Shown: positions 10,524-22,104 of the stretch, piece by piece
Layout: every line of letters begins with the position of its first letter
How positions within the stretch are numbered: position 1 is the first letter of the stretch
Source: Fonsecaea monophora
Taxonomy: Eukaryota > Ascomycota > Eurotiomycetes > Chaetothyriales > Herpotrichiellaceae
Direction: 5' to 3'
DNA: 64,000 nucleotides
NCBI RefSeq assembly: GCF_001642475.1
Contig: NW_019173971.1
Span: 186,001-250,000, forward strand
The notes under the pieces: generated by a model
What the model saw: the letters and a program-made list of their open reading frames with translations, nothing else
Databases searched by the model: none
What the model was told of the DNA's origin: nothing
Translations under genes and position numbers: made by a program

Positions 10524-11705
10524 TTAGAAATCCGCGACTGACACACCGCTTCCCCGTTCCCTGGCCAGGGCCAAAATGGCCATGCCGGCGGCAAGATCGG
10601 TCGAACTCACGCCGATACTCTTGTAAACCACGAATCCATGTGACAGCCATTCGTGGGGACTCTTGTTTGTCGAAAAAGAAGACGACGACGAGGACGACGA
10701 GGAACTGCGCGCCCAGGACAGCATCTCGCCCGCCTCGATCAAGTCATCTGCTTGGAGCTGACTGCCGATGACTTCCCCGGAGCTTCTCAGGCATTCATTG
10801 CGGTCGTCGACGAGAACGAGTCCGCCACCGTGGCCGAGGGGGTGTTTTCCGCGACTCGAGTCGACCGCGTCGCGCAGTAGTTGCGGGTCCAGCTCGATCA
10901 TGTCGGGTTGCCACGAACCAACGCTCGACATGTAACACCCTGTGCCGCCGGCGCTGCTGGTCAACTGCGCTTTCAGACACCGCGTTGGAAACAACGGCTT
11001 TGCAGAAGGGGTGGTGCAGAACACGACGTCCGCTTCGGCCAGCAGACCTTCTAAGCTCTGTTCGTAGTTTGGTGTAGTGGGCGAAATGCAGGTCACCTTG
11101 GCCGGCGACTTCCAGCGCGCGTCGTTCTCGTGTTGCAGCTGGGCGACGAGCGACTCGGCCCTTTCTGCGGACCGGTTGACAATGGCGATCTGTGCGATCT
11201 CGTCACCCCTCAGCGCCAGCGCGAGCCGCAAGTGCCAGAGTGCCTGTTTGCCGGCGCCGAAGACGACGATGCGCGCCGTCCGCGCCCGCCACACGTAGGG
11301 GATCATCACGGAGAGCGACGTGCGATACGCGGTGATTTCGTCGGCGTTGATGATCCCAACAGGCACACCGTGCTTGTCACAGAGTGCCAGGAGCCCGTGC
11401 AAGGTCGCGTTGTTACCCTTTCCGGACGACGACTTCGCCGTCTCTAGTGCCTCGCTCCCTGCGGAAGGGTCGACGATGATCTTGATACCCACGTTCTCGC
11501 TTGAGGTGAAAGGTCGAAACAGCGTCTTTGCGTGTGGTCGTGTGACGACGACCGAGTCCGGCGCGATCCGGCGCTCTTCGGGCGTGGAGAAGTCCTCGAG
11601 CGCTTTGGCCAGGTAATCACGGACACGGTAGATTTCGTCCTTGGAGAGGGAGATGAGAATCTCGTGCACAGCCGCGTCGCCAAGGACGAGAAGACCGCTG
11701 CTCAT
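10524..11705 (-). CDS. ornithine cyclodeaminase / mu-crystallin family protein
   Basis: A single-exon, 393-aa protein starting at ATG 11705 (the frame opens earlier only with GTG). The Rossmann nucleotide site is clear: VVFGAGKQALWHLRLAL, followed by IAIVNRS. The substrate half has the family layout, with RPF and VGIKIIVD near residues 65-85, a THE-like Gly/Ile-rich segment, and SVGSWQPDMIELD, then a C-terminal VYKSIGVSSTDLAAG, typical of the family. An insertion of about ten consecutive serines lies near the C-terminus. The family includes ornithine cyclodeaminase, alanine dehydrogenase and ketimine reductase, so the substrate is open. In this cluster it might act on an amino acid, imine or aminophosphonate; that is inference. 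Confidence 0.8.
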   Translation of the reverse strand: MSSGLLVLGDAAVHEILISLSKDEIYRVRDYLAKALEDFSTPEERRIAPDSVVVTRPHAKTLFRPFTSSENVGIKIIVDPSAGSEALETAKSSSGKGNNATLHGLLALCDKHGVPVGIINADEITAYRTSLSVMIPYVWRARTARIVVFGAGKQALWHLRLALALRGDEIAQIAIVNRSAERAESLVAQLQHENDARWKSPAKVTCISPTTPNYEQSLEGLLAEADVVFCTTPSAKPLFPTRCLKAQLTSSAGGTGCYMSSVGSWQPDMIELDPQLLRDAVDSSRGKHPLGHGGGLVLVDDRNECLRSSGEVIGSQLQADDLIEAGEMLSWARSSSSSSSSSSFSTNKSPHEWLSHGFVVYKSIGVSSTDLAAGMAILALARERGSGVSVADF

Positions 11706-12593
11706 GGTGGCTTGGCCGGGGCCGAATATCTCTCTCACTACTCACTCTGTCTCTTGTCTCTGTCTCCGTCTCTTCCGGGGTGGTTTTATCATAGACCCAT
11801 AATCGACGCTATTGTGGTTGGGAGGGAAATGGGGCAGGGGTGGAAGGGTAGAAGGAAGCGAAGGAAGCAGGGAAGAAGAAAAGAATTTGATAACCCATAC
11901 TACAATGACCTGGGGATGTGTGTGCTCCATAACACTAATACCCCGGACTTCATCCACATTTTCCCCCTGGAGAACAAGTGGCTCAAAGGTGGAGTATCGG
12001 CGTCGCATCCGATGGAGAAACTGGGCGTCCACTACGTGAAACTCGGCTTGGGTAGCCGGTGGGTCGGGATGTCATCCGGGAATTATTGTAGAGTGACTAA
12101 GTAAGAATTACCATCAATGCGCTCCTGGTGGAAATAGTAGAGTAGAGATATCTCCTTATGCGGATCAAGCTGACGGAGGTAGAGGCTGTGGCGTTGTCAG
12201 CACCGATGAATGTTATGGATCGATCGACTCCAGACTATCTTCAGCGTCAATCTACTGCTCGGACTCACGCCAACGCTGGGGCAGGAACGAATGACTTACA
12301 ATGGGCCAGAATCCAGGATGAACCCCATTGTATACTGGCCCGAAACGTCTGACAGACTTTTGGCTAGGAGACACTGCTGGCTCAAGACCTTGTTCTCTGT
12401 GGTGTGAGTCTTTTTGTGTGCTTTGTTATCAAGGAATTCTGTAAAGCCGTATCATCTAACGAAAGTCTTTGTACACATGGGTGTAGAGTCTATAGCTTCC
12501 CCATTTCTGTTGATGTGCAACTTCACGTCTTGGACACCTGCACTCCACATCGCTGCCACCGCCGACCGATTCTTCAACGATATGTATCTTCTC
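11706..12593. other. intergenic
   Basis: This is 888 bp between the cyclodeaminase-like gene start and the 3' end of the amino-acid transporter. Both genes are on the minus strand, so it holds the promoter of the former and the terminator of the latter. A purine-rich tract lies near 11820-11885. No gene is seen. Confidence 0.5.
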
Positions 12594-14243
12594 TCAATGT
12601 ACCGAGTTTGAATTGTCGGCGCATGAAAAGGCCGCAGACCCGCCGGACGCCTTGTATGAGTCGATAATGCCAACAATGGATCCGTAGGTACCACCAACCA
12701 TGAGGAAAGTACCGGACACGATGACAAAGATGCTCCATCCGACCATAAACGTCCACCAGCGGCCGCGCTCGGGCTTGGGCAGACCCCAATGATCGTAAAG
12801 CCACATGAAACCCATGGGCTGAAACGACAGTAGTGTACCGAGGAGGGCGCCGATCAGCGACACAAGACCGCCGAATACGGGGATGGCGCTGGCGATGATG
12901 TAGGAAATCACGGTGACGCCGAAGGTACATCCGATCCAGCCGGACCAGTGGACCATGGTATTGGACGTGAGATGTCGAGACTGTCTGAAGACGCGGATGA
13001 AGATGTACTTGGCAGCCAGCTGGAAATTCTCCAAGTCAGGGGTCTGTATGGACGTGCTGAGTGAGAGGAGAGACTTACATGGATGAAAAGTGTCGTGGAC
13101 ACGAGCAATCCTGGAATTGCGAGGCCGTAACAGACCTTCTTCATGAGTGCACCTGCGGAGCCTAGAGCTGGAGAGGCAACATATGATCCACAGTAGTAGT
13201 AGACAACCACGCCAATTGTAATGTATGTTGCAGTCACGCCAGATTGGCAGATCAATAGCGCACGAGTGTAGTGTTTCGGATTGCGCATCTCTGACACAAT
13301 GGCAAAGAAGCCAGGAGTGCCGGCATATGCAAATACTAGGGAGGATATCGCAGATATAGCATCGGTGAAGCTTGGGTTCTTAAACAGCTTGTAGTCGGAA
13401 GACCACGGTCCCACTTGAGGAGCATCGGCGGGTCGACTCTGCACACCGACAGCGATGGTCACAGTCAAGACTGAAGAGCTCGTTAGATCGGAGAAACAAG
13501 GTAGAGACGGGAGTGTAGCGCTTACTTGCAGTGACGATGGAGGTGAGACCAACCCAGGCGAGCCATGAAATTCGGCCGAGTGTCTGAATGCTCCCCAACA
13601 AGCATCCTGCAATCGCCGCCACCAAGACAAACACAGCAGTACAGGCGCCATGGGTCGAGACTGCGTTCAGCCCGATGGAGAGACCGAGCATGCCGGAGCC
13701 GCCAACAAAGATCCAGTCTGCAAAGGAGTCAGAAACTTGAAGCAATAGAGTGCGAGACCAGGACTGACACAAGCAAAAAGCAATTCCAAGAACCTCACGG
13801 CCGGGACGTCCAAAGATCAAGCCGCCAGCATCGTCAATACCATAGACTGCACGATGTCGAAGCTTGAAAGCTCCCACCATGTAGTCGGACCAGGTGGTAA
13901 TGATGGCAATGGCTAGCAAGCAGATGACGCCAGGAATCAAGCCTAGCGTGTCGAAGACTGCTGGAATAGAGAGCACACCGAGGCCGATTTGGGTCTTCAT
14001 CATCAGAGCAACCGTACCCAACCAGCCCACCTGGTCGAGCAAGTCAGCATAGTCCTGGTATATATATGTAGGGAGTGATTTGAGGCTCACGTTGCGATAG
14101 TTGGGTCCCTCCTCTGTCACCTGCCCAAAGACAGCGTCATGTACGCTCACGGTGCTCGCAGAACGTTGGACATTAACCATCTCGCCCTTGTCTGTAGTCT
14201 GGACAGGGGCTAGGTCTTCAACGTCTTTATATTCCTTCGACAT
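12594..14243 (-). CDS. AAAP-family amino-acid transporter
   Basis: This is a membrane transporter of the amino acid/auxin permease (Aa_trans) family. A hydrophilic N-tail of about 75 residues precedes the first segment (MMKTQIGLGVLSIPAVFDTLG, the diagnostic motif). Later segments include VGGSGMLGLSIGLNAVSTHGACT, SLVFAYAGTPGFFAIVSEMRNP and a C-terminal hydrophobic pair ending near GGTYGSIVGII. Introns lie at about 13718-13768, 13470-13530 and 13035-13080. The first is exactly 51 bp with no stop codon, so it can be retained in frame. Sitting beside aminophosphonate-type catabolic genes, it could import an amino acid or a zwitterionic aminophosphonate (inference). Otherwise it is a generic neutral amino-acid permease. 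Confidence 0.82.
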
Positions 14244-16384
14244 TTTGACGGCGGCTCTGTGGAAAAATGCAGAACGCGATGGTGCTGTAATAGTCAGGGC
14301 AGGGTTGAATGTCGTGAGACGATGGATATGGGCCGGGAACTCAGAGAAATGTTCTCACTTATCTACTTGTGACTTGCCCCTTGTACACGGCAGATTGCAG
14401 AGAAGCTTGAGCCTGATAAGCCATATCCCGAAGGACGCATATTGACGTCAGGTTGTCGCATCCCCCAGTCTGGACCAGAAGCCAAAGTCGACTCTAGGTT
14501 TAATCCATAAGTATCGGTGGCACCTCCCCGCAAGTAACGGGATGATCCTGTCGCGCGTGTGCATCTAAGAGACTAGGCCCCCCGTTACTGCGATAAGTGG
14601 ATTTCCCTGGGCCATTTCCGGTCGAGCTACCAGCCTCGATCCTACCCTCGGGTCACGTCCCGATACTCATGGGCGTGATATCGGATCCTCAGCCGGTGAT
14701 CCCCAAAAGTTCCTGTGGTCTGTAGTAGGATTGGCCGAGGTCGTATGAAATGCACTTGATGTACGAGCTAGTGTGTCCATACTCTGGTCAGAAATGCCGA
14801 GGCAGCTAGGAGTCGGGGCTGCTGCACTGGATACAGGAAGTCCATGCGCAAGTCTTTTCGATGCTACAAAGAAATGCTAGAACCGCAGTCGGCGTGCAGT
14901 AGCTTGGGTGCGTTCATCTGGCGTGTTTCCGAAGCTGAAATTGAGGCAAGTCTCTCGAATATGGTGGAGACTCATAGTCTTGTACTTGCTCTTGTAGGTG
15001 TCATAGGAATAGTCTTCGATTCTAATTCAATTGCCATTCAAAACTTCAGTTGGTAGTGTCGACGGTGTTTGCAAGTGTGGGAGGAAATGATCTTTCAAGT
15101 CTCCGGTTCGTACCGACAAGCCGAATCGAAGCTTCACTAAGCCTTGCCAAGCCATACTAGACCCTGACATTTTAGTGAGAACTCGATCGGGTAACCTGCT
15201 ATCTGCGGTCCAAGCAGTACCCGGAAGCTATGCCGAGGGCAAGTGAAGCGAGAGGTATATCAAAACTTGTGGAATTCTCTATCAATCTTCTTATCATCCT
15301 ACCCATTATTTATCCGATCGATTCTCCGTCCCAGAGCAGATTTGATAAGGAGGTAGTAGCTAATTGTCTCTTCGTATCTCTCCGCCGATCTTTGAAATGA
15401 GAGGATGTGCACCACTGAATGAAAACCACCTGGTGTGAAGAACTTGACGCCCAATCCGTGTATCGCTATCGTCCCTCTCTCGTATCAACGGCCGGAAACT
15501 GAATGAAGGTCATGACTGAGTGACCAAGTTGTTGCAGTCAAAATTTCGATGGCGCTGGCTCTACGCCGTGCTGTCGGTTGTCCCAGATGTGATTGAAAAC
15601 AGGCGTTGTCGAGGGCACGACGCCCTTCCAACTCGGTTCTCAAGATGCGCGTATCACAGACTGGCAGCATGAATCTTCTGTTAGTCGCTGACTTACCTGT
15701 CAAGCTCCAGGAATGCAGCTTACCACCTCTCGAAGGGGTGCTCTATCGTACCTATGCATCATGGCACACGGCTGACCTTGCCTTTACTACGCGTCGGGTT
15801 CCCAATCTGTTGCGCCGCATCACGTTCCTAGCTGAGATATCTCTCTGATGGCGATGCTGCCAGAAAGAGCCAAGAATGGAAAATGCGCTTTCGAGAGGAC
15901 GAGTATCTTACATTCTGTCGCAACTCTGTGCCTTTCGTGATCGATTGGATTCTCCACCGCGACGCCCATTCTTCCTCAAAGCGTTTGACACACGGTGGCT
16001 GTGTAAGCGGGTGGCTGTGCAGATTCGGCCAGCCCTAGCATTCGTCAGAAGCAACATGATATATCTGGTGATCTGGTGACCATCGTGGCCCGAAGCATCA
16101 CCTGGTATTTCTATGACACCACGACAAACTCTCTCTGCGATTTAGCATTGCATTGATGCTCAAATTTGCGACATATATCAGGGAAATGGCGATATCTTTA
16201 GTATCGAGTTCAAGAACCCATAACAGAAGCAAATTATACGCGGTCGACCGCAGATCGGGAGTCCACGCCCGAGGAGCCGAAAACCTACCAAGACGAATGC
16301 CGCTTCAGGAATACGCCATCTTAACATCCAGTCCAGCATTTACCATGTTAAATTCACTCAGTACACCAATTTTTCAAACATAGT
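14244..16384. other. 2.1 kb intergenic region
   Basis: It holds only short frames (80 codons or fewer) on both strands, with no domain or consistent coding pattern. It separates the phosphonate region from the aromatic-catabolism region. It presumably contains the promoter of the amino-acid transporter and that of the DHA2 permease. No repeat or transposon was recognised. Confidence 0.5.
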
Positions 16385-18337
16385 ATGCTTCATAAGTGCC
16401 TCATGGACTCTGGAAGCCCTCTTGGTAACATGGGTAGAACGTCTCAAGAGCATTCCCAATCCAACCATAATGACTTGGGTCCATTTTCTCCCGAACCACA
16501 AACGGCTTCGCAAAACACTGCAACAGATATCGAGGCACTCGAGACGCCGATAGTAGAGCAGAGCAAAGTGCATCGAACCACCTGGAGAATAGCCGCTACA
16601 CTGGTCGCATTGTTCGTAAGCGTCTCGGCAGAAGCTTATAGCTAACCTGCGTTCTTACTGATACATGTCTAGTTGTCCTTGTTCGTTGCTGCACTCGATG
16701 CCACCATCACTGCTACAGCTACACCAGTCATCGTTCATGATCTCGGCTCAGCCGTCGGATATACCTGGATTGGGGGTGCCTATCTACTTGCGAATGCCGT
16801 GGGAGCTCCAATATGGGGGCAGCTGTCGGATATTTGGGGACGCAAAATGATCTTGCTGGGCGCCCTTGCAATATTCTTTGCGTCGTCCACCGTCTGTGCC
16901 GCTACCACAACGATGGCAGGAATGATTGTTGGTAGAGCTCTTCAGGGTTTCTCCAGCGTGGGCATTATATTAATCGTCCAAGTGGTGATTTCTGATCTAT
17001 TCAGCTTGAGGTTGGTTTCCTCACCGACCTTTTCAGTCCAGAAGCCTAACCTTTCTCTAGACAAAGAAGTCTGTTCCTTGGACTGTCCCAAGGGGTCTGG
17101 GTTGTAGCTGGTGGCTGTGGCCCCATCATCGGTGGCTTATTTGCCTCTCTTGTAACCTGGCGCTGGTGTTGTAAGGGTCATGATGTTCGATGGACGTCCA
17201 CATACTGACAGCGACCAGTTTGGATCAATTTACCCGTTTGTGGCTCGTCATTCGTCATGACGTTGCTCTTTCTGCGAGTTCAACACACGAAAACCGCGTT
17301 CCGAGTCGGAATGAAAGCCATCGATTGGTGTGGCCTCTTGACCTTTCTGGCTGCGATTCTGATGGTATTGATCGGACTCAACTTAGGCGGAGTCGTCTAC
17401 CCGTGGACATCTGCAAAAGTGATCGTTTTACTTGTTGTTGGAGCTACCATGGTTGCCGTTTTCATCTTCTGTGAAGCCAGACTAGCCGAATATCCGTTGC
17501 TACCGCTCGGTCTCTTCAAGCAATGGTCTAATGTGGCTAGTCTGCTTGTGTGCTTCTCGCATGGTTTAGTATGATTTTCCTGCCCGAAGAGAAATGCGTT
17601 TGCTGACAGCGGTTCAGGTCTTTATGGCTCTGGAATTCTACCTCCCGTTATTCTTTCAATCCGTCAAGACAGCCACTCCGCTCAAGTCTGGTCTGTATGT
17701 CTTGCCCATGGCATTATGTACAGGGCTGGCTGGAGTTGCGGCCGGAATGATCATCCACCGTTTTGGTAGGTTCAGAGCGCTCATATGGGTTGGCACCTGT
17801 GTGATCTGCCTTGGAAGCGGCTTGCTCGTCATGCTTGACACGGAATCTTCGATTGCAACAGCCCTCGGAATCCAGGTTGTGATAGGCACTGGGTCTGGGC
17901 TTTTATTTCAGTCGCCGATGATCGCCATTCAGAGCAGTGTCGATCAGCAAGACGTCGCAACAGCGACTGGCACGTTTGCGTTTGTCCGAAGCACTGCCAT
18001 CGCCGTATCGGTCATTATTACTGGTGTAATATTCCAAAGCTCCATCGATCAAAAGGCGTCTATGCTCGCCGAGGCTGGCCTTCCATCATCGATTCTGGAA
18101 CGATTAACGGGCAAGGAGGCTGCGGCGAACGTCATGATCTATGCTGAGATAGGGGATCCTTCTCAGAAGCTTGCTGTGTTGCGAGCGTTTGCATGGTCGA
18201 CGCGCCAGATGTTTATCGCCACCACCGCCTTCGCCGGCTTAGGCCTTGTTGCAGGTTTGTTCGTTAGACACGGTCATCTGAGCGAGGAACACACTGAAAC
18301 AGTCACCGGAATCAAAGAAAAGACGCCAGTCACTTGA
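16385..18337 (+). CDS. DHA2-type MFS exporter (14-TM)
   Basis: Five exons (16385-16615, 16673-17010, 17061-17170, 17219-17568, 17618-18337) give 582 aa in one frame. After a hydrophilic tail of about 65 residues comes the first segment with LFVAALDATITATATPVI, the DHA2 motif (L-D-x-T-I-V type). WGQLSDIWGRKMILLG matches MFS motif A, and GRALQGFSSVGI matches motif B. A GCGPIIGG stretch corresponds to motif C (G-P-x-x-GG). The large second half fits 14 membrane segments. The family exports drugs, toxins and metabolites. At the edge of the catabolic array it may export aromatic substrates or products. It lies upstream of the first P450 on the same strand. Confidence 0.85.
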
Positions 18338-19092
18338 GCGCACAATCCTTATCAGGAACAGCATTAGCACACTAAGATAGCCGTCACTCTCGCGACAACG
18401 AAGGGTGAATATGCACATTTCCTCTGCGCCTATGCACTACCGAGGACAGCGAATCTAGAAATGAATCCTTCGGGTTGCGCAAAGCGAAAAAAAAAACCTT
18501 GTACGGAGGGACTCTTCACTCGAATATCTTGCTACCTCTACAACCCTCACAGATGACTGATTAGCACCAAAGTGATTGTGTATTCCTGTCAACTTAGAGG
18601 TTGGACGGATAGATACCGAAGGACGACGACGCCATCGTCAGCCTATCTTCGTGTTGTATACCATTCCACAACCAAAACTGACTCCGTTCCGGGTCATATC
18701 TGGGGTTAGCCCCAAGCGGCATCATCGCAATCTGCGAAGACGCCGGACCAAGCGAGTGACCGAGATACAAATGCTATTTTAGCGGATTCAGACCAGATAA
18801 TCCCGAGTTCCCGTATCTGTGCGAAACAGCATATCACCAATACAAGCTATACGTCGGCCGTTCTCCCCGAGCCTGGTGGATACTAGCCTTCGAGTGCCAT
18901 AATTCCAGATTTAGTCTAGTACGCCTTCGTCACTTGTGGACGCTATCATCAAGATATTGGACGTTATAGCTCTGTTGAAGTCAAGCGATAAGCAGCAGGT
19001 TCTCACAGTCCTTTTCTTCTCACCGTACTCCTAACTCAAAGGCACTTTCTTTGGCTGATTTGTCTTCCATTCGCAAAGACAGGAGTCTCAAG
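18338..19092. other. intergenic
   Basis: This is 755 bp, the terminator region of the exporter and the promoter of the P450 on the same strand. A short poly-A tract lies at 18488-18496. No gene is seen. Confidence 0.5.
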
Positions 19093-20849
19093 ATGCTTCT
19101 ACCGTCCACCACATTCTTGGACTTGGATAGTTTATCCAGAGTACTCAGTATCTACAAATGGATTGCTTTGCTTTTCCTGGGAGTCCCCTTACTATGGATT
19201 ACCATTGACTATGTGAGAGTGCTACGATTGCGACGCCGGATGCCTCCAGGGCCGTTTCCCCTGCCCATCATCGGGACTGTCGGTAGGATTCCCATGTCAA
19301 AGCCCTGGATCACGTTTGAGAGGTGGGCAAAGGAGTACGACAGCCCACTGATCACCATCTGGACGGGCACCACCCCAACCGTGATTGCAAACGACTGTTG
19401 GAGCGCGTCGGAGCTCATGGACAGAAGGGCGAATATCTACTCCTCAAGGCCTCATATGGTCCTTGTCGGTGACATGTTTGACGAAAGCACGACGAATCAA
19501 ACCTCTTTGGTCTATGGGGATCAGTGGAGGACTCATCGCCGGATCATGGTGATTGCACATGTATATCTTTTTCCTACCGGGTTGAAGCTGACCTGCTCTA
19601 GCATGCTGCTGTCGGGGCACAAGCTGTCCGAGCGTACCGCACTTTCCAAGGCAATGAATCTCGTGTGCTGGCTCTCAACATACTCGAAAGTCCTGATGAC
19701 TATGTAAATTCTATCGAACGATACTCCACCTCAGTCGTGTCCATCGTTGGTTGGGGCCGACGAATTCAGGCCAACAATGATTACGTCCTAGGGATCGCCC
19801 TGTCCTTTGTCCAGAACGGTGCCGGCTTTTCTAGTCCTGGTCAATTTCTAACCGAGTCGTACCCATGGTTGTGCAAGCTTCCTGCGTGGATCTACCCGCT
19901 GCCTTCGATCCTGTGGAAGGAAGGCCAGAGGTCGCTCAAGTACTTTTACGCCCTTTCCCTGGAGGCTTCACTGTCAAAGATTGACAACTTCTCAAAGCAC
20001 CTCATAAAATCACAGAAGCAATACGGCCTGAGCTACAAGGAAGTGGCCTCCTTGACTGGAAATCTGATAGGAGGTGGCGTGGACACAACGACCACGTCGA
20101 CAATCTCCTTTATCTTTGCCATGTGCCTCTTTCCGGAGGTTCAGCGCAAAGCGCAGGAAGAGCTTGACCGAGTCCTTCCGGAGAGAGATCGCTTCCCTAC
20201 CTGGACAGAGGAGAATCAGCTCCCGTATCTTGACGCCATTATCACCGAGAACTTCAGGTGGCGATCGGCCATTGTCCTAGGCGGGCCTCCGCATGCGCCC
20301 ATCAAAGACGACGTCTATAACGGCTACTTGATACCCAAGGGAACCACCCTGATTGGAAACCTATGGGCCATCCACCGCAATCCGAGAGACTACCCGAGCC
20401 CGGATGAGTTTCGTCCAGAGAGATGGCTGAACGAGGATGAACGCCGACCGAATCCTACAAAGCGAGGCATCTTCACGTTCGGCTGGGGAAGACGCGCCTG
20501 CAGCGGCCAGCCCATGGCCGAGCAGGGCATTTGGTTCACGTGCGCGGAGCTACTGTGGGCTTTCAAGATGAGGGCCATTGATGAACATGTAAGCATTTTC
20601 AGATCCTGTCATGCCATGCCCGACACTGCTAACATGTACCAGGGAAACGATGTCAAACTAGATCCGTTCGCCTACGACGATCGATCCACGTCGCGTCCAT
20701 TGCCTTTCCGAGTCGAATTCAAACCGCGATTCCGCGGCGTCGAGGACATTATAAGATCCGAAGCGAAGAGAGCACTCGCAGAGCTCGAGATGTACAACGG
20801 GGAGACTGCTGTGACGATGGACAACGCGGAACAATTCCTCAAGCAATAA
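19093..20849 (+). CDS. cytochrome P450 (paralogue of 52552-54381)
   Basis: Three exons (19093-19548, 19602-20588, 20643-20849) give 549 aa. The N-terminus has a membrane anchor followed by the proline hinge RRMPPGPFPLPIIG. The I-helix reads LIGGGVDTTTTS (A/G-G-x-D-T-T). The ExxR core is ENFRW in this protein, with the PERF-type segment FRPERW. The heme loop FGWGRRACSGQ has the cysteine ligand. The C-terminal extension of about 60 residues is shared with the P450 at 52552, as are both intron positions. It resembles the OrdA/CYP64-like group of fungal microsomal P450s. Likely an ER-bound hydroxylase of an aromatic or aliphatic substrate; the substrate cannot be told. It is convergent with the SRPBCC gene, 96 bp away. 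Confidence 0.88.
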
Positions 20850-20945
20850 TAGCTTCGCGGATCAGGTCCTTTTTTTAATCGGGACCTGGAATCTCTTTGT
20901 TAAATATATGCCACGCGCCTTGAAATCTCCTCTCAACTTGGGAAA

Positions 20946-21711
20946 CTATTCCCGTGCCCACGGGACCTGTGATGTAGGGATGGGCGACTTCTTTCCCGAT
21001 TCAAAGTACGCCGACACCTCGTCGATGAATTGACGTCTCCTTCTCGATCCCGTTGCCAGCATGGCTAGAGTGGCACGTTAAATCTTGCCTTTCACGCGGG
21101 TTGTTCCACGCTTTGAGATGGGAAGGGAAAGGGGGTTCTACTACTCACCAGGATTGACGTCGCTCGTGTATTCACCGTCCATGACTAAGAGTGTGTAGCC
21201 CTTGCAAAATCCGTAAGTGATGGGGAAGAGCCGGATGGTGGTGACGACGCCGATGTATTCGAGAGGCAGCTTTGACCAGTTTGTGCTGAACTTGATCATG
21301 TAGTCGAGGTGCTGTATGGATTTCCACGTCAATCAGTCAATCAATTAATCGATCACCACTGCGTAGAACCTTGACGAACAGCTCCCCCCACACACACACC
21401 CTCCTCACAGAGGATGAAGGTTTTGGGATCATATCAAGCCATAGAGAGAGAAAAACAAAAAGGGGGGGGGGGGTACTTTGCCATACATCCAACGCCTCAA
21501 CTCGGCAAATGATTTCATGCTCGTCCTTGAAATCCCACCGCACAAACTGCGTCTCCTCGCCCTTGTCGTCGTAGATCTTTTCCGCCTTTTTCAGACCCGA
21601 GTGGATGGGCTCCCACTGGTGGATTTTGGAGACGAGAGCCCAGACGTCGTGGACGGGGGCTTTAATGACGCCGGACTCCTTCACGTAGGCCGCGAGGGGA
21701 AGGAAGCTCAT
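20946..21711 (-). CDS. SRPBCC (polyketide cyclase/dehydrase-like) protein
   Basis: Three exons (21711-21487, 21311-21149, 21064-20946) give 168 aa. The last exon lies outside the longer open frames but continues in phase and ends with a stop at 20946. The protein is of the START/Bet v 1-like ligand-binding fold: VKESGVIKAPVHDVWALVSKIHQWEPIHSGL at the N-terminus, a WDFKDEHEIICRVEALD middle strand, and a central FSTNWSKLPLEYIG. The family binds hydrophobic or aromatic ligands, and some members act as cyclases or dehydratases. It shares a 393-bp divergent promoter with the decarboxylase-like amidohydrolase. The first intron contains a run of about 12 G/C (21466-21475 region), a likely length-variable site. 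Confidence 0.78.
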
Positions 21712-22104
21712 CTTGGCCAGTACTGAACAAAAAGGGGATTTGTGCGTGTGAGACGCCTTGGTCGGTATTGTCGTTGATGGTGGCTTCTTGTTGACGGCTA
21801 CATGGTTCCCGATGGTAGTACGAGGTATATTGTCCTGGTATTTGATCGTGTGTAGCGTTCGGTGCTTTTCCCGAGCTCTCGGGGCGTGGCAGGGCGATCT
21901 CCAAGTCCCAACTAGGCTGCTAGGCAACTCTGTATACTGAAGGCGGACCTCGCGGAGAACTGGCTCGGCAGGTCTCGGGTTTGTCATTATCTGTTTCTCA
22001 AAGTCAAATGGTCGCTATGACCAAGAAAGAACCGGTGAAGCGGCAGAGAGGCAGGACACCGACGTCAAACACGGAATGCTCCAAGGGGGGTTGATGGAAC
22101 TATT
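21712..22104. promoter_or_regulatory. divergent promoter, SRPBCC / decarboxylase
   Basis: A 393-bp bidirectional region. No motif stands out. Confidence 0.45.

Noticed and set aside
14244..16384. A gene or transposon in the 2.1-kb gap
   Set aside because: Frames are short and scattered, with no transposase motif or terminal repeats visible.
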